The translations under genes and the position numbers were made by a program. From SAR324 cluster bacterium (GTDB lineage: Bacteria > SAR324 > NAC60-12), in assembly GCA_028281495.1 (NCBI GenBank), contig JANQJU010000033.1, positions 248,001 to 312,000 on the forward strand: a DNA stretch of 64,000 nt, given 5' to 3'. Each line of letters starts with the position of its first letter. Position 1 is the first letter of the stretch. Below the pieces are notes generated by a model, which ran no database searches, had not been told where the DNA came from, and was given only the letters and a program-made list of their open reading frames with translations. This document shows positions 54,714 through 62,287 of the stretch, piece after piece.

Positions 54714-55853
54714 ATGGTTTTGGAAGTTGCTCAGGATTTTGCTTCATTTCAAGAAAATATTTGGCTCAATGCTGCCTATCAAGGCCCCATGCCACGAGTT
54801 GCTGCCGATGCGGCCCATCATGCTGTTGAGGCCTGTATGCACCCTTACCGACTGGATTCCAGCGACTTTGAAACCGTCCCTCAACAATTGAAATCTGCCT
54901 TAGGTCGACTGCTCCATGTGCCGCCTTTTGAAATCATTTTGGGCAATAGCGCGTCATATGGGTTACATCTTCTGGCCAACGGCATCCCATGGAAATTTGG
55001 CCAGGAAATCATCGTGGTTCAAGATGATTTCCCTGCCAACATTTTGCCTTGGCTGGCCTTACGCCAACAAGGGATATTGGTTCGCCAAGAACCTGCCGAA
55101 CAAGTAGTCCATCCTGATTCCCTCACCACCCTACTTCGCAACTCCACCAAATTGCTTTGTGTCAGTTGGGTGAACTCTTTCACGGGGAGTGCTGTGGACG
55201 TGCATGCATTGGCTGAAGTGTGTCAACAGCATGGAGTCCTGTTTGTGCTCAACGGAGCACAAGCCTTGGGAACCTTGCCACTCGATCTCACACAAACCCC
55301 AGTGGATGCAGTGGTCGGTGTGGGGCATAAATGGCTTTGCGGTCCCTATGGAACCGGATTTTGCTGGCTACGCCCCGCATTGCAAGAGATGCTGCAATAC
55401 AATCAAGCCTACTGGCAGGTAATCGCGGCCGATCTCGATGGCCCGGCGCCTTCCTTTCCATTTCCTAATCAACGTGGCAGCGAGCGTTATGATGTGTTTA
55501 GCACCGCCAATTTTCTCAACTTCCGTCCCTGGGTGGCCGCCCTGGAATATTTCCTGAATCTGAGTATTGATTCGATTGCTCAGCACAATCGTTGTCTTGT
55601 ACACCGTTTGATTCAAGGCCTGGATCTAGAAAAATACCGTGTGATGAGTCCCACCCAAGGCCCCGAACAGTCGATGATCGTCATCCTTTCGCATGTCGCT
55701 CCAGAACAAAATCGAGAGATCCATCAACGGCTACACCAACATCATATCCATACAGCCCTCCGTCGGGGTAACTTGCGGCTCTCTCCCCATCTCTATAATA
55801 CAGAGACCGATATTGACCGGGTTCTGGAAATTCTGAATACTTTTCCAGCATGA
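54714..55853 (+). CDS. PLP-dependent aminotransferase class V protein, EgtE-like C-S lyase
   Basis: 379 aa, fold type I PLP enzyme. The Schiff-base Lys is in VVGVGHKWLCGPYGTGF; the cofactor Asp/His region reads QDDFPANILPW and NGAQALGTLPLDL. The position between egtD and egtB suggests it is the C-S lyase (EgtE role) that cleaves hercynylcysteine sulfoxide to ergothioneine; sequence alone would only support a cysteine desulfurase-like group. GGGGGACTG precedes the ATG. A 153-bp gap separates it from egtB. Confidence 0.8.
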   Translation: MVLEVAQDFASFQENIWLNAAYQGPMPRVAADAAHHAVEACMHPYRLDSSDFETVPQQLKSALGRLLHVPPFEIILGNSASYGLHLLANGIPWKFGQEIIVVQDDFPANILPWLALRQQGILVRQEPAEQVVHPDSLTTLLRNSTKLLCVSWVNSFTGSAVDVHALAEVCQQHGVLFVLNGAQALGTLPLDLTQTPVDAVVGVGHKWLCGPYGTGFCWLRPALQEMLQYNQAYWQVIAADLDGPAPSFPFPNQRGSERYDVFSTANFLNFRPWVAALEYFLNLSIDSIAQHNRCLVHRLIQGLDLEKYRVMSPTQGPEQSMIVILSHVAPEQNREIHQRLHQHHIHTALRRGNLRLSPHLYNTETDIDRVLEILNTFPA

Positions 55854-56006
55854 CCCCATTTTCCCACTTTTCCCATAGGATCCCAGCTTCCCAAATCTAT
55901 GCTCAATCCGATTTCCTAGAATTTTTCCAATACAGTCTGATTTTCGGAAATCTTGACTGCACTCGATTTTCGGAATCTTTACTGAAATTTTAGAAAGGAC
56001 AATGCC

Positions 56007-57278
56007 ATGTCTCGAACCGAACTGCTCCGTGATTTCTTGAGAGTCCGTCAACTCTCTGAAAAAATGTGTGAACCCCTGACTATCGAAGATTATGTACCCC
56101 AACCGATAGAAGACGTCAGCCCCCCCAAATGGAATCTAGCCCATACCAGTTGGTATTTTGAAACGGTTTTACTGAAAACTCACCTGGCAGATTACGAATG
56201 TTTCCATCCCGAATATGCCTTTTTATACAATTCTTATTACGAATCCTTTGGCGAACGCTGGAAACGTCCACAACGGGGACACCTATCTCGCCCCACCGTG
56301 AAGGAGGTGTACCAATACCGCCAGCATGTGAACACGCATATGGAACATCTGATCGAAACCGTCGATGACTCCCAATGGTCCACCTGCAAACAGTTGATTG
56401 AATTGGGAATCCATCATGAGCAACAACATCAAGAACTCCTCTTGACGGATTTGAAATACATTCTGGGAGTGAACCCGGTTTATCCGGCCTATCTCCGCCC
56501 CGTTGAAATCTCTGAAACGACTGTACCTCCTGCAGAATATGTTCCGATTTCAGGGGGGCTCTACGAAATGGGGCATCACGGTGATGCCTTTGCCTACGAT
56601 AACGAATTCCCTCGACACCCCGTGCATGTGGCTGATTTTAAGTTACAAAATCGTCTCGTGACCAATGGCGAGTACCTGGAGTTCGTCGAAGATGGAGGTT
56701 ACCGTAATTTTGAATTTTGGCTTTCTGATGGCTGGACAGCCCTCAACAACGAACATTGGGAAGCCCCCTTGTATTGGGTCCAGCAGGACAGCGAATGGTA
56801 CGAATTCACATTACGTGGCCTACAAAAGCTGAATCGCTCCGCTCCAGTGTGTCATGTGAGTTACTTCGAGGCCGATGCCTTTGCTCATTGGGCTGATCAG
56901 CGTTTGCCCACCGAAGCCGAATGGGAAGTGGCGGCGCAACAAACCCAGCTTTCACCGAAATCTGGAAATTTCTATGACGATGGGTATTTGCATCCGGTCC
57001 CCCTTCACACCAAGACCCCTGATGATTCATCGAGTTTGTTTCAAATGCTAGGGGATGTGTGGGAATGGACCAACAGCGCTTACTTGGCTTACCCTGGTTA
57101 CTGCAAAGAACCGGGTCCTTTGGGTGAATACAATGGTAAGTTCATGTCGAATCAGATGGTGTTGCGTGGAGGGTCATGTGCCACCTCAGCAGATCATATC
57201 CGCCTCAGCTATCGGAATTTCTTCCAACCTGAAAAACGGTGGCAGTTCATGGGAATTCGATTGGCAGAACGCTGCTGA
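56007..57278 (+). CDS. egtB: Iron-dependent sulfoxide synthase EgtB
   Basis: Non-heme iron enzyme that joins hercynine to a thiol and oxidises it to the sulfoxide, the central step of ergothioneine synthesis. 423 aa. The N-terminal DinB-like domain holds the three-His iron site: His46 (NLAHTSW) and His137/His141 (HHEQQHQE). The C-terminal FGE-sulfatase domain (about 185-423) has ISGGLYEMG, ENEFPRH-type NEFPRHPVHV, RLPTEAEWE, GDVWEWTNS and VLRGGSC with SYRNFF. GAAAGGAC precedes the start. No egtA or egtC accompanies the cluster, so cysteine may be the direct thiol donor. It ends ten bases from the convergent LapA-domain gene. Confidence 0.93.
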   Translation: MSRTELLRDFLRVRQLSEKMCEPLTIEDYVPQPIEDVSPPKWNLAHTSWYFETVLLKTHLADYECFHPEYAFLYNSYYESFGERWKRPQRGHLSRPTVKEVYQYRQHVNTHMEHLIETVDDSQWSTCKQLIELGIHHEQQHQELLLTDLKYILGVNPVYPAYLRPVEISETTVPPAEYVPISGGLYEMGHHGDAFAYDNEFPRHPVHVADFKLQNRLVTNGEYLEFVEDGGYRNFEFWLSDGWTALNNEHWEAPLYWVQQDSEWYEFTLRGLQKLNRSAPVCHVSYFEADAFAHWADQRLPTEAEWEVAAQQTQLSPKSGNFYDDGYLHPVPLHTKTPDDSSSLFQMLGDVWEWTNSAYLAYPGYCKEPGPLGEYNGKFMSNQMVLRGGSCATSADHIRLSYRNFFQPEKRWQFMGIRLAERC

Positions 57279-57288
57279 GCACAGAAGC

Positions 57289-57741
57289 TTATGCCGACGC
57301 TTGCGGCCCCTTCGAATCGGAAGACGTGGCATTCGCTGATGCCGCCACTGCATCTTGGGGGGGATTGGTGGGTGAAGGTTCCTCTACCTCAGGCAGCGAA
57401 GGCTGTTGAGGTTTGGCAGGCGGTGCGAGTTGCTTTTGCAAATTTTTAGTTTTCTCCCGTTCGACGAGAGCGATTTTTTTCAAACGGAAAATTTCGCTCT
57501 GCTGCATTTTCAAACGGATGCGAATTTGGGTGTGATAGGCCATCAAGAAAAAAGTCGTGAACAACATACCCAGTAAAAATGCAAGAACAATGGGTGCCCA
57601 CAGCGGCATTTTGACGCTGAACAATTGAAAATTCATCGTTTCCACTCCAAGTCGCACCACAACATCCATGGGATTATGCATGGCAAAGAGGACTCCCAGC
57701 ATGGCAAACGCCACCGTTACTATCAGCGTTACATATCTCAT
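57289..57741 (-). CDS. LapA-domain (DUF1049) membrane protein
   Basis: 150 aa with AAAGGGACTG before the ATG. Two membrane helices (about 3-22 and 48-70: PLWAPIVLAFLLGMLFTTFFLMAY) bracket the short LapA pattern FAMHNPMDVVVRL. A coiled coil (75-105) leads into a Pro/Ala/Ser-rich disordered tail. LapA assists lipopolysaccharide assembly in E. coli; here the context is sppA, nine bases upstream, with which it forms an operon. Confidence 0.82.
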   Translation of the reverse strand: MRYVTLIVTVAFAMLGVLFAMHNPMDVVVRLGVETMNFQLFSVKMPLWAPIVLAFLLGMLFTTFFLMAYHTQIRIRLKMQQSEIFRLKKIALVEREKTKNLQKQLAPPAKPQQPSLPEVEEPSPTNPPQDAVAASANATSSDSKGPQASA

Positions 57742-57750
57742 CAGTCCCTT

Positions 57751-58599
57751 TCATTTTAAAAGGTAGCTCAAGGTGACCCCAGTTGGAATGGGGAGAGATT
57801 CTTTCAAAGGGGCTAGCCCCAATAAGGAGAAAAAATCGCGTTCTTCGGGATTGAAGCGAAGGGTACGGATGGGTAAGGAAAGCCCCACTTCTTTGGCTAA
57901 GGCGCGAACCACTTTGGAATAGCTGCCCAATTCATCCACTAAGCCCAATTTATGCGCCTGATTGCCACTAAAAATCCGGCCATCGGCCATTTCCCGAATT
58001 TGGTCTTCTTCTAAGTTTTCGCGTCCTTGTTTGATGGCTTGAACAAACTGCTCGTGCGTGTCTTCGACCAACTCTTGTAAGATCTGTTGTTCGCTATCAC
58101 CAGGCTCGCGGAACATAGACATCAGATCCTTATTTTGTACGCTTTTCACGGTCATCACTTTAGCCCCAACCTTATCAGCAAGACCTTGGAAATTAGGCCA
58201 TTCCAAGATCACGCCAATGCTGCCCGTGATGGTACCAGGATTCGCAAAAATCTTGTCCGTGGCACACGCCACATAATATCCTCCAGAAGCAGCGACGGCT
58301 CCCATCGAGGCATACACTGGTTTTTCCTCACGCAGCCGATTCAATGCATCATAGATTTCTTGAGACGCTGCCACTCCACCTCCTGGACTGTCCACGCGGA
58401 CGACCACTCCCAATACTTGGTCATTGTTTCGCATTTTTCGGATTTGAAGCAAAACGGGATTGGCATCACCGATGACGCCTCGGATGTCCACGACACCAAT
58501 TAGCCCCTCTTCTTCCGATTGACGCAAGAGGAGCGAGAGCACTAGCAGTAGCCCCAGCAAAACGGCCGTACTGACGAGGTAAGGATGACGTTGCCACAT
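57751..58599 (-). CDS. sppA: Signal peptide peptidase SppA, short (36K) type
   Basis: Membrane-anchored serine protease that digests cleaved signal peptides. 282 aa from the ATG at 58599, which has GGAAA upstream; two other ATGs lie two and four codons before, and the tRNA-Ser gene ends at 58616, leaving no room for a longer product. One membrane helix (YLVSTAVLLGLLLVLSLLL). The ClpP/crotonase-like fold has VVVRVDSPGGGVAASQEIYDAL, the nucleophile Ser in GAVAASGGYYVAC, and Lys in GRIFSGNQAHKLGLVDELG. Single-domain, as in the Bacillus type, rather than the 67K form. Confidence 0.88.
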   Translation of the reverse strand: MWQRHPYLVSTAVLLGLLLVLSLLLRQSEEEGLIGVVDIRGVIGDANPVLLQIRKMRNNDQVLGVVVRVDSPGGGVAASQEIYDALNRLREEKPVYASMGAVAASGGYYVACATDKIFANPGTITGSIGVILEWPNFQGLADKVGAKVMTVKSVQNKDLMSMFREPGDSEQQILQELVEDTHEQFVQAIKQGRENLEEDQIREMADGRIFSGNQAHKLGLVDELGSYSKVVRALAKEVGLSLPIRTLRFNPEERDFFSLLGLAPLKESLPIPTGVTLSYLLK

Positions 58600-58615
58600 A
58601 TGCATTTCCATTGAG

Positions 58616-58705
58616 TGGCGGAGAGGGAGGGATTCGAACCCTCGGAACGCCGAAACGTTCAATAGATTTCGAGTCTACCGCCTTCGACCTCTCGGCCACC
58701 TCTCC
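58616..58705 (-). tRNA. tRNA-Ser(CGA)
   Basis: 90 bases including an encoded CCA. Acceptor stem GGAGAGG/CCTCTCC with G discriminator, D arm TGGCCGAGAGG, anticodon stem GTAGA/TCTAT around loop CTCGAAA (anticodon CGA, codon UCG), long variable arm of the serine type (GAACG/CGTTC), and T arm GGTTCGAATCC. It lies immediately upstream of sppA on the same strand. Confidence 0.96.
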
Positions 58706-59042
58706 ACAATTTATGAAGTGTTCAATCAATTTCCACGAATCTCCAGAAATACCTGCTGGAAGGCAGACGTGTCAAGTGAGTTGCATTGATCGAATCGCAC
58801 AAGGCCCCCATAACACAACTTATCCATGAGCCAAGGGCAATTCGCTGAAATATTTGCAATCAGTGTAAAAAACGGTTCTTCTACAAAACTGATCTCAAAC
58901 ACTTGTTCAGGATTGCATGACAATAAAAGCACAATTCATTTGATAGAATGTCAAAGAATGACTCAAAAACAGGTGATAGAATGTCAAAGTAATGACTCAA
59001 AAACAGGTGATAGAATGTTAAAGAATGACTCAAAAACAGGTC
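58706..59042. other. Intergenic region with tandem repeat upstream of idi
   Basis: 337 bp between the tRNA and idi. Apart from the 33-bp repeat at 58942-59041 I see nothing I can name. Frames crossing the repeat change phase because the middle unit has one extra base. Confidence 0.6.
58942..59041. repeat. 33/34-bp tandem repeat, three copies, at the idi start
   Basis: Units at 58942-58974, 58975-59008 (one inserted T) and 59009-59041, each starting GATAGAATGT and ending ACTCAAAAACAGGT. Each copy holds an ATGACTCAAAA; only the last is in frame with idi, at 59025. Confidence 0.93.
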
Positions 59043-59585
59043 ATGACTGAAAAAGAGACAATGCAAGAATACGTGGTTTTAGTAAATGTCGAAGGAAAGG
59101 AAGTCGGAACCTCAGACAAGCTCCGTGCCCATCAGGACGGAGTACTCCATCGAGCATTTTCTGTTTTTCTGGTGAATTCCAAGGGAAAGATGTTGTTACA
59201 ACAGCGGACGTGGAGCAAATACCATTCAGCAGGATTGTGGAGCAATACGTGTTGCAGCCACCCTCGTCCTGAAGAATCTTTGGCAGAAGCCGTGCAGCGG
59301 CGTCTTCGCGAAGAGATGGGAATTGCTTGTGCCACTCACGAGGTTTTTCAATTCACCTACCAAACCGATCTGGAAAACGGCTTGAGCGAACATGAATACG
59401 ATCATGTTTTTTTGGGAATGTATGAAGGCAGTCCGCTTCCCAATGAGCAAGAGGTCGCTGATTGGAAATGGATGGAATTTTCGAGGCTACAAGAAGATCT
59501 GAAGCAACATCCTCAAAATTATACGTATTGGTTTCGCCTGTGTTTAGATCGAGTGTTGACTCATGTGCCCCAAATGTCGCCATGA
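59043..59585 (+). CDS. idi: Isopentenyl-diphosphate delta-isomerase, type 1
   Basis: Interconverts isopentenyl and dimethylallyl diphosphate for isoprenoid synthesis. 180 aa from the ATG at 59043; 59025 (inside the repeat) and 59061 are possible starts, and conserved sequence begins about EYVVLVNVEGKEVGT. Nudix-like fold: LHRAFSVFLVNSKGKMLLQQR, catalytic Cys in LWSNTCCSHPRPEES, Nudix-like RRLREEMGI, and catalytic Glu in EHEYDHVF. No mevalonate or MEP pathway gene is adjacent. Convergent with the DUF4392 gene, five bases apart. Confidence 0.93.
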   Translation: MTEKETMQEYVVLVNVEGKEVGTSDKLRAHQDGVLHRAFSVFLVNSKGKMLLQQRTWSKYHSAGLWSNTCCSHPRPEESLAEAVQRRLREEMGIACATHEVFQFTYQTDLENGLSEHEYDHVFLGMYEGSPLPNEQEVADWKWMEFSRLQEDLKQHPQNYTYWFRLCLDRVLTHVPQMSP

Positions 59586-59590
59586 CACCA

Positions 59591-60550
59591 TCACTCCTTC
59601 ACGATTCGCAAAATTTCCTCCAGCATCGCCGCGTGCGCTTCCCAAGGCAATCCGTCAACGGACATCACACACTGGACTAAGGAGCTATCGACTGCTTTTC
59701 CCTGATTCACGACGGCTTCCAAAATATGATGATCCATTTCGGTCGTCAGTTGACGCAATAGAGCATCTTTCCAACCCTCCCGTAGTAAGGCCAACGCTCC
59801 AACCAACGCTGGCCCCCCCCAGTTCGACACTCCACAAACGACCGTTTCATCGCAGGAGACTGTGCAGGCGAGCCGCTCCCCATTGCGGACATCCTCCGCA
59901 ATCCACGTACTAGGAAACTTCCCCATGCCAATTTCATTGCCACCATCTCCAATTCCTAAAGTGAAATAAGGACGCTGATCACGAGGAGGCATAAACCATT
60001 CATGGAGGGGAGCCGTGTACTGACTCAAATCCATTCCCATAGCATTGCAGGGTGGGCCGGATATAGAAGGCCCCACCCGTTCAATGGCAATCAAATGGGA
60101 AAGCGGTGAGATCGCTTGTGGTTGAATCGGAGGGAAGGCCTGTACTGCTTCCTCGGATATCGGCAGTGCTGTCACGGGGATATGAGGATTCACGGCCTTT
60201 AGTGCCGCTTCCATCACTTCTTGGCACAGAACATCCGTAACCACCTCCACAGGAATTCCCACATTGGCCAATGCCGCAGCCATGTGAGCTGCTCCCACCG
60301 GACCATCCGTTTCAGGAGCCGGGGGTTGGGCACGGAGAATCCAAAAGCCCGTCACGATCATGACCGACGGTGATGGATGGTTGGCAAGGTCCTGAGCAAA
60401 GCGATACAGGCTCCCTCGGCTGGCTTCTACCAACCTTTGGGTATTCCGTCCGACCTCTTTTCCAATCAACTGCTCGATTTGGTTAATTTTTGTTTGAATA
60501 GGAGATGGCTCCACCGGGGTTTCTTCAGGTTCTTTAGGTAAATTCATCAT
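59591..60550 (-). CDS. DUF4392 protein (D-glutamate cyclase-like)
   Basis: 319 aa, cytoplasmic, CAGGAAGCT before the first ATG. The DUF4392 domain fills most of the chain: VTGFWILRAQPPAPETDGPVGAAHMAAAL at the N-terminal side, HLIAIERVG, and FTLGIGDGGNEIGMG with CGVSNWGGPALVGALALL, the family's conserved blocks. The human homologue converts D-glutamate to 5-oxo-proline; the bacterial role is by analogy. It is divergent from the tctCBA transporter across 259 bp, so a shared regulator and a related substrate are possible. Confidence 0.82.
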   Translation of the reverse strand: MMNLPKEPEETPVEPSPIQTKINQIEQLIGKEVGRNTQRLVEASRGSLYRFAQDLANHPSPSVMIVTGFWILRAQPPAPETDGPVGAAHMAAALANVGIPVEVVTDVLCQEVMEAALKAVNPHIPVTALPISEEAVQAFPPIQPQAISPLSHLIAIERVGPSISGPPCNAMGMDLSQYTAPLHEWFMPPRDQRPYFTLGIGDGGNEIGMGKFPSTWIAEDVRNGERLACTVSCDETVVCGVSNWGGPALVGALALLREGWKDALLRQLTTEMDHHILEAVVNQGKAVDSSLVQCVMSVDGLPWEAHAAMLEEILRIVKE

Positions 60551-60618
60551 AGCTTCCTGGGGTCTTGTTTGGCCTTAAGTCTTTATCAAAGCTGCGGTTT
60601 GATCGAATTTTTAGGTCA

Positions 60619-60633
60619 TGAACAAAATGTTCA
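60619..60633. promoter_or_regulatory. Palindrome TGAACA-N3-TGTTCA, possible operator
   Basis: TGAACAAAATGTTCA is a perfect 6-bp inverted repeat in the DUF4392/tctC divergent region. A related but reversed palindrome lies at 60744. The site could bind a dimeric regulator; no regulator gene is nearby. Confidence 0.4.
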
Positions 60634-60743
60634 AAATGCACAAAAAACTCAAAAAGCCTTTTATATTCACAAACTTCTTGTCGAACTTTTTTTTTTATAA
60701 GGTGACCGTGCTTTTCACGAAAGTGAGAGCCGTATTGTTTGAA

Positions 60744-60758
60744 TGTTCTAAATGAACA
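60744..60758. promoter_or_regulatory. Palindrome TGTTC-N5-GAACA, possible operator
   Basis: TGTTCTAAATGAACA, 52 bases before the tctC start. It shares the GAACA/TGTTC half-site with the palindrome at 60619, so the pair may be one control system. Evidence is the symmetry and the location only. Confidence 0.4.
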
Positions 60759-60809
60759 GAATTGTTTTTAAGTGAAGTTGCTTCTTCATTCATATCGGCA
60801 GGAGGGAAT

Positions 60810-61775
60810 ATGAAAAAGTTCAAAATTTATCTGTTATCGATCACCTTCATGGTGAGTTTTTTGGCTTGCCCGGCATTGGCAGTCGACAATATTCATTTTT
60901 TGATTCCAGGGGGCGCTGGAGGGGGATGGGACGGCACCGCCCGAGGAGTCGGTGAAGCATTAACCAAATCCGCTTTGGTCAAAAACATTTCCTACGAAAA
61001 CATGTCAGGGGGTGGGGGTGGAAAAGCCATTGCGCATCTCATTGAAACCGCATCCCGCCAGCAAGGAACATTAATGGTGAACTCAACACCGATTGTGATT
61101 CGTTCCCTGCAAAAAGTCTTTCCCCAATCCTTCCGTGATTTGACCCCAGTGGCAGGAGTGATTGCTGACTTTGGAGCCTTGGTCGCTCGCAACGATTCTC
61201 CGTTTAAGACCTGGCCCGAAGTGGTGAAGGCATTCGAAGAAAACCCAAGAAAGGTTCGCATCGCTGGAGGCTCCTCCCGTGGAAGTATGGATCACTTGGT
61301 TGCAGCAATGGCCTTCAAAGCTGCCGGAGGCGATCCGAAAAAAGTGAGATACATCCCTTATGATGCCGGTGGAAAAGCCTTAGCTGGAATGCTTTCTGGT
61401 GAAACACAATTATTGGTCACCGGTTTTTCTGAAGTGTTGGAACAGCACAAAGATGGCCAATTGAAAATTTTGGCAATCACCTCTGAAAAACGTTCTCCCT
61501 CGGCTCCTGAAATTCCGACCCTGAAAGAATTGGGATACGAGGCTGTGTTTGCAAACTGGCGTGGTTTTTTTGGACCTCCTGGCTTGTCGCAAGAACAACA
61601 ACAGCAGTACTTCACGATGTTTGAAGGCATGTATAAAACCTCCGAGTGGGCCTCAGTTCGGGATCGCTACGGTTGGGTCGAGCTGTATTCTCCTGGAAGT
61701 CAATTTTCCACTTTTCTGGAACAACAAGAACAAGAAATCGGCAATCTGATGCGTGAGTTAGGATTTTTGAAATAA
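60810..61775 (+). CDS. tctC: Tripartite tricarboxylate transporter substrate-binding protein, TctC family
   Basis: Periplasmic binding protein of 321 aa, starting at 60810 behind GGAGGGAAT. Signal peptide 1-22 (cleavage near ALA). Family blocks: HFLIPGGAGGGWDGTARGVGEAL, VSGGG-type NMSGGGGGKAIAHL, GDLTP-type RDLTPVAGVIADFGALVARNDSPFKT, RIAGGSSRGSMDHLVAAMAFKAAGGDPKKVRYIPYDAGGKALAGMLSG and FANWRGFFGPPGLS. Captures citrate-like acids, glutamate or other carboxylates; the exact ligand is unknown. First gene of tctC-tctB-tctA. Confidence 0.93.
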   Translation: MKKFKIYLLSITFMVSFLACPALAVDNIHFLIPGGAGGGWDGTARGVGEALTKSALVKNISYENMSGGGGGKAIAHLIETASRQQGTLMVNSTPIVIRSLQKVFPQSFRDLTPVAGVIADFGALVARNDSPFKTWPEVVKAFEENPRKVRIAGGSSRGSMDHLVAAMAFKAAGGDPKKVRYIPYDAGGKALAGMLSGETQLLVTGFSEVLEQHKDGQLKILAITSEKRSPSAPEIPTLKELGYEAVFANWRGFFGPPGLSQEQQQQYFTMFEGMYKTSEWASVRDRYGWVELYSPGSQFSTFLEQQEQEIGNLMRELGFLK

Positions 61776-61812
61776 TTGAAATCCAAGTTCATTATTTCTA
61801 AAGGGAGGCAAT

Positions 61813-62271
61813 ATGACAAAAAACCGTATAGGAGCCATTCTGTTTCTGGTGTTACTGGTGGCATATGCACTTATTGCGCAAGGAATTCCGAATATGGATT
61901 TTGATGAAATTGGGGTGACGCCATCCACGTTACCTTTGTTTTACAGCTATGTGGGAATTCCTATCGCTCTGTTGTTATTGGTTCTTCCTACTAAGGGAGA
62001 TCGAACGGCAGCATGGCTGAGAGCTGCTTTGAAACTCGATTGGAAGCGAGCTTTGGGATTGCTGGGGTTGATGTTGATATACGGACTCACCATCAAAACC
62101 TTAGGATTCATTTTATCCACCATTATATTTTTGTGTGGAGGGTTCGTTGTGATGGGGCTTAAACAACCCAGCAAAATTCTTCTGGGTGCCATTCCGATCA
62201 CGATTGTCTTTTGGGCTATTTTGACTCAGCTCCTGGGCATCTATCTCGATCCGGGCTTTTTATTTCGCTGA
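61813..62271 (+). CDS. tctB: Tripartite tricarboxylate transporter small membrane protein, TctB family
   Basis: 152 aa, four membrane helices, with AAAGGGAGGCAAT before the ATG. The pattern IGAILFLVLLVAYALIAQGIP, then ATTLP-like STLPLFYSYVGIPIALLLLVLP, and a C-terminal helix pair fits TctB. Small partner of TctA; the contribution to transport is structural or regulatory. Starts 37 bases after tctC. Confidence 0.88.
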   Translation: MTKNRIGAILFLVLLVAYALIAQGIPNMDFDEIGVTPSTLPLFYSYVGIPIALLLLVLPTKGDRTAAWLRAALKLDWKRALGLLGLMLIYGLTIKTLGFILSTIIFLCGGFVVMGLKQPSKILLGAIPITIVFWAILTQLLGIYLDPGFLFR

Positions 62272-62287
62272 AAGAAGGGGGGATACC

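Noticed and set aside
58942..59041. Three 33-bp repeats considered as a CRISPR array
   Set aside because: The copies are directly joined with no spacers and there are no cas genes.
60666..60701. Promoter for tctC around TTCTTG and TATAAG
   Set aside because: The spacing between candidate boxes is 12-15 bases, too short for a confident call.
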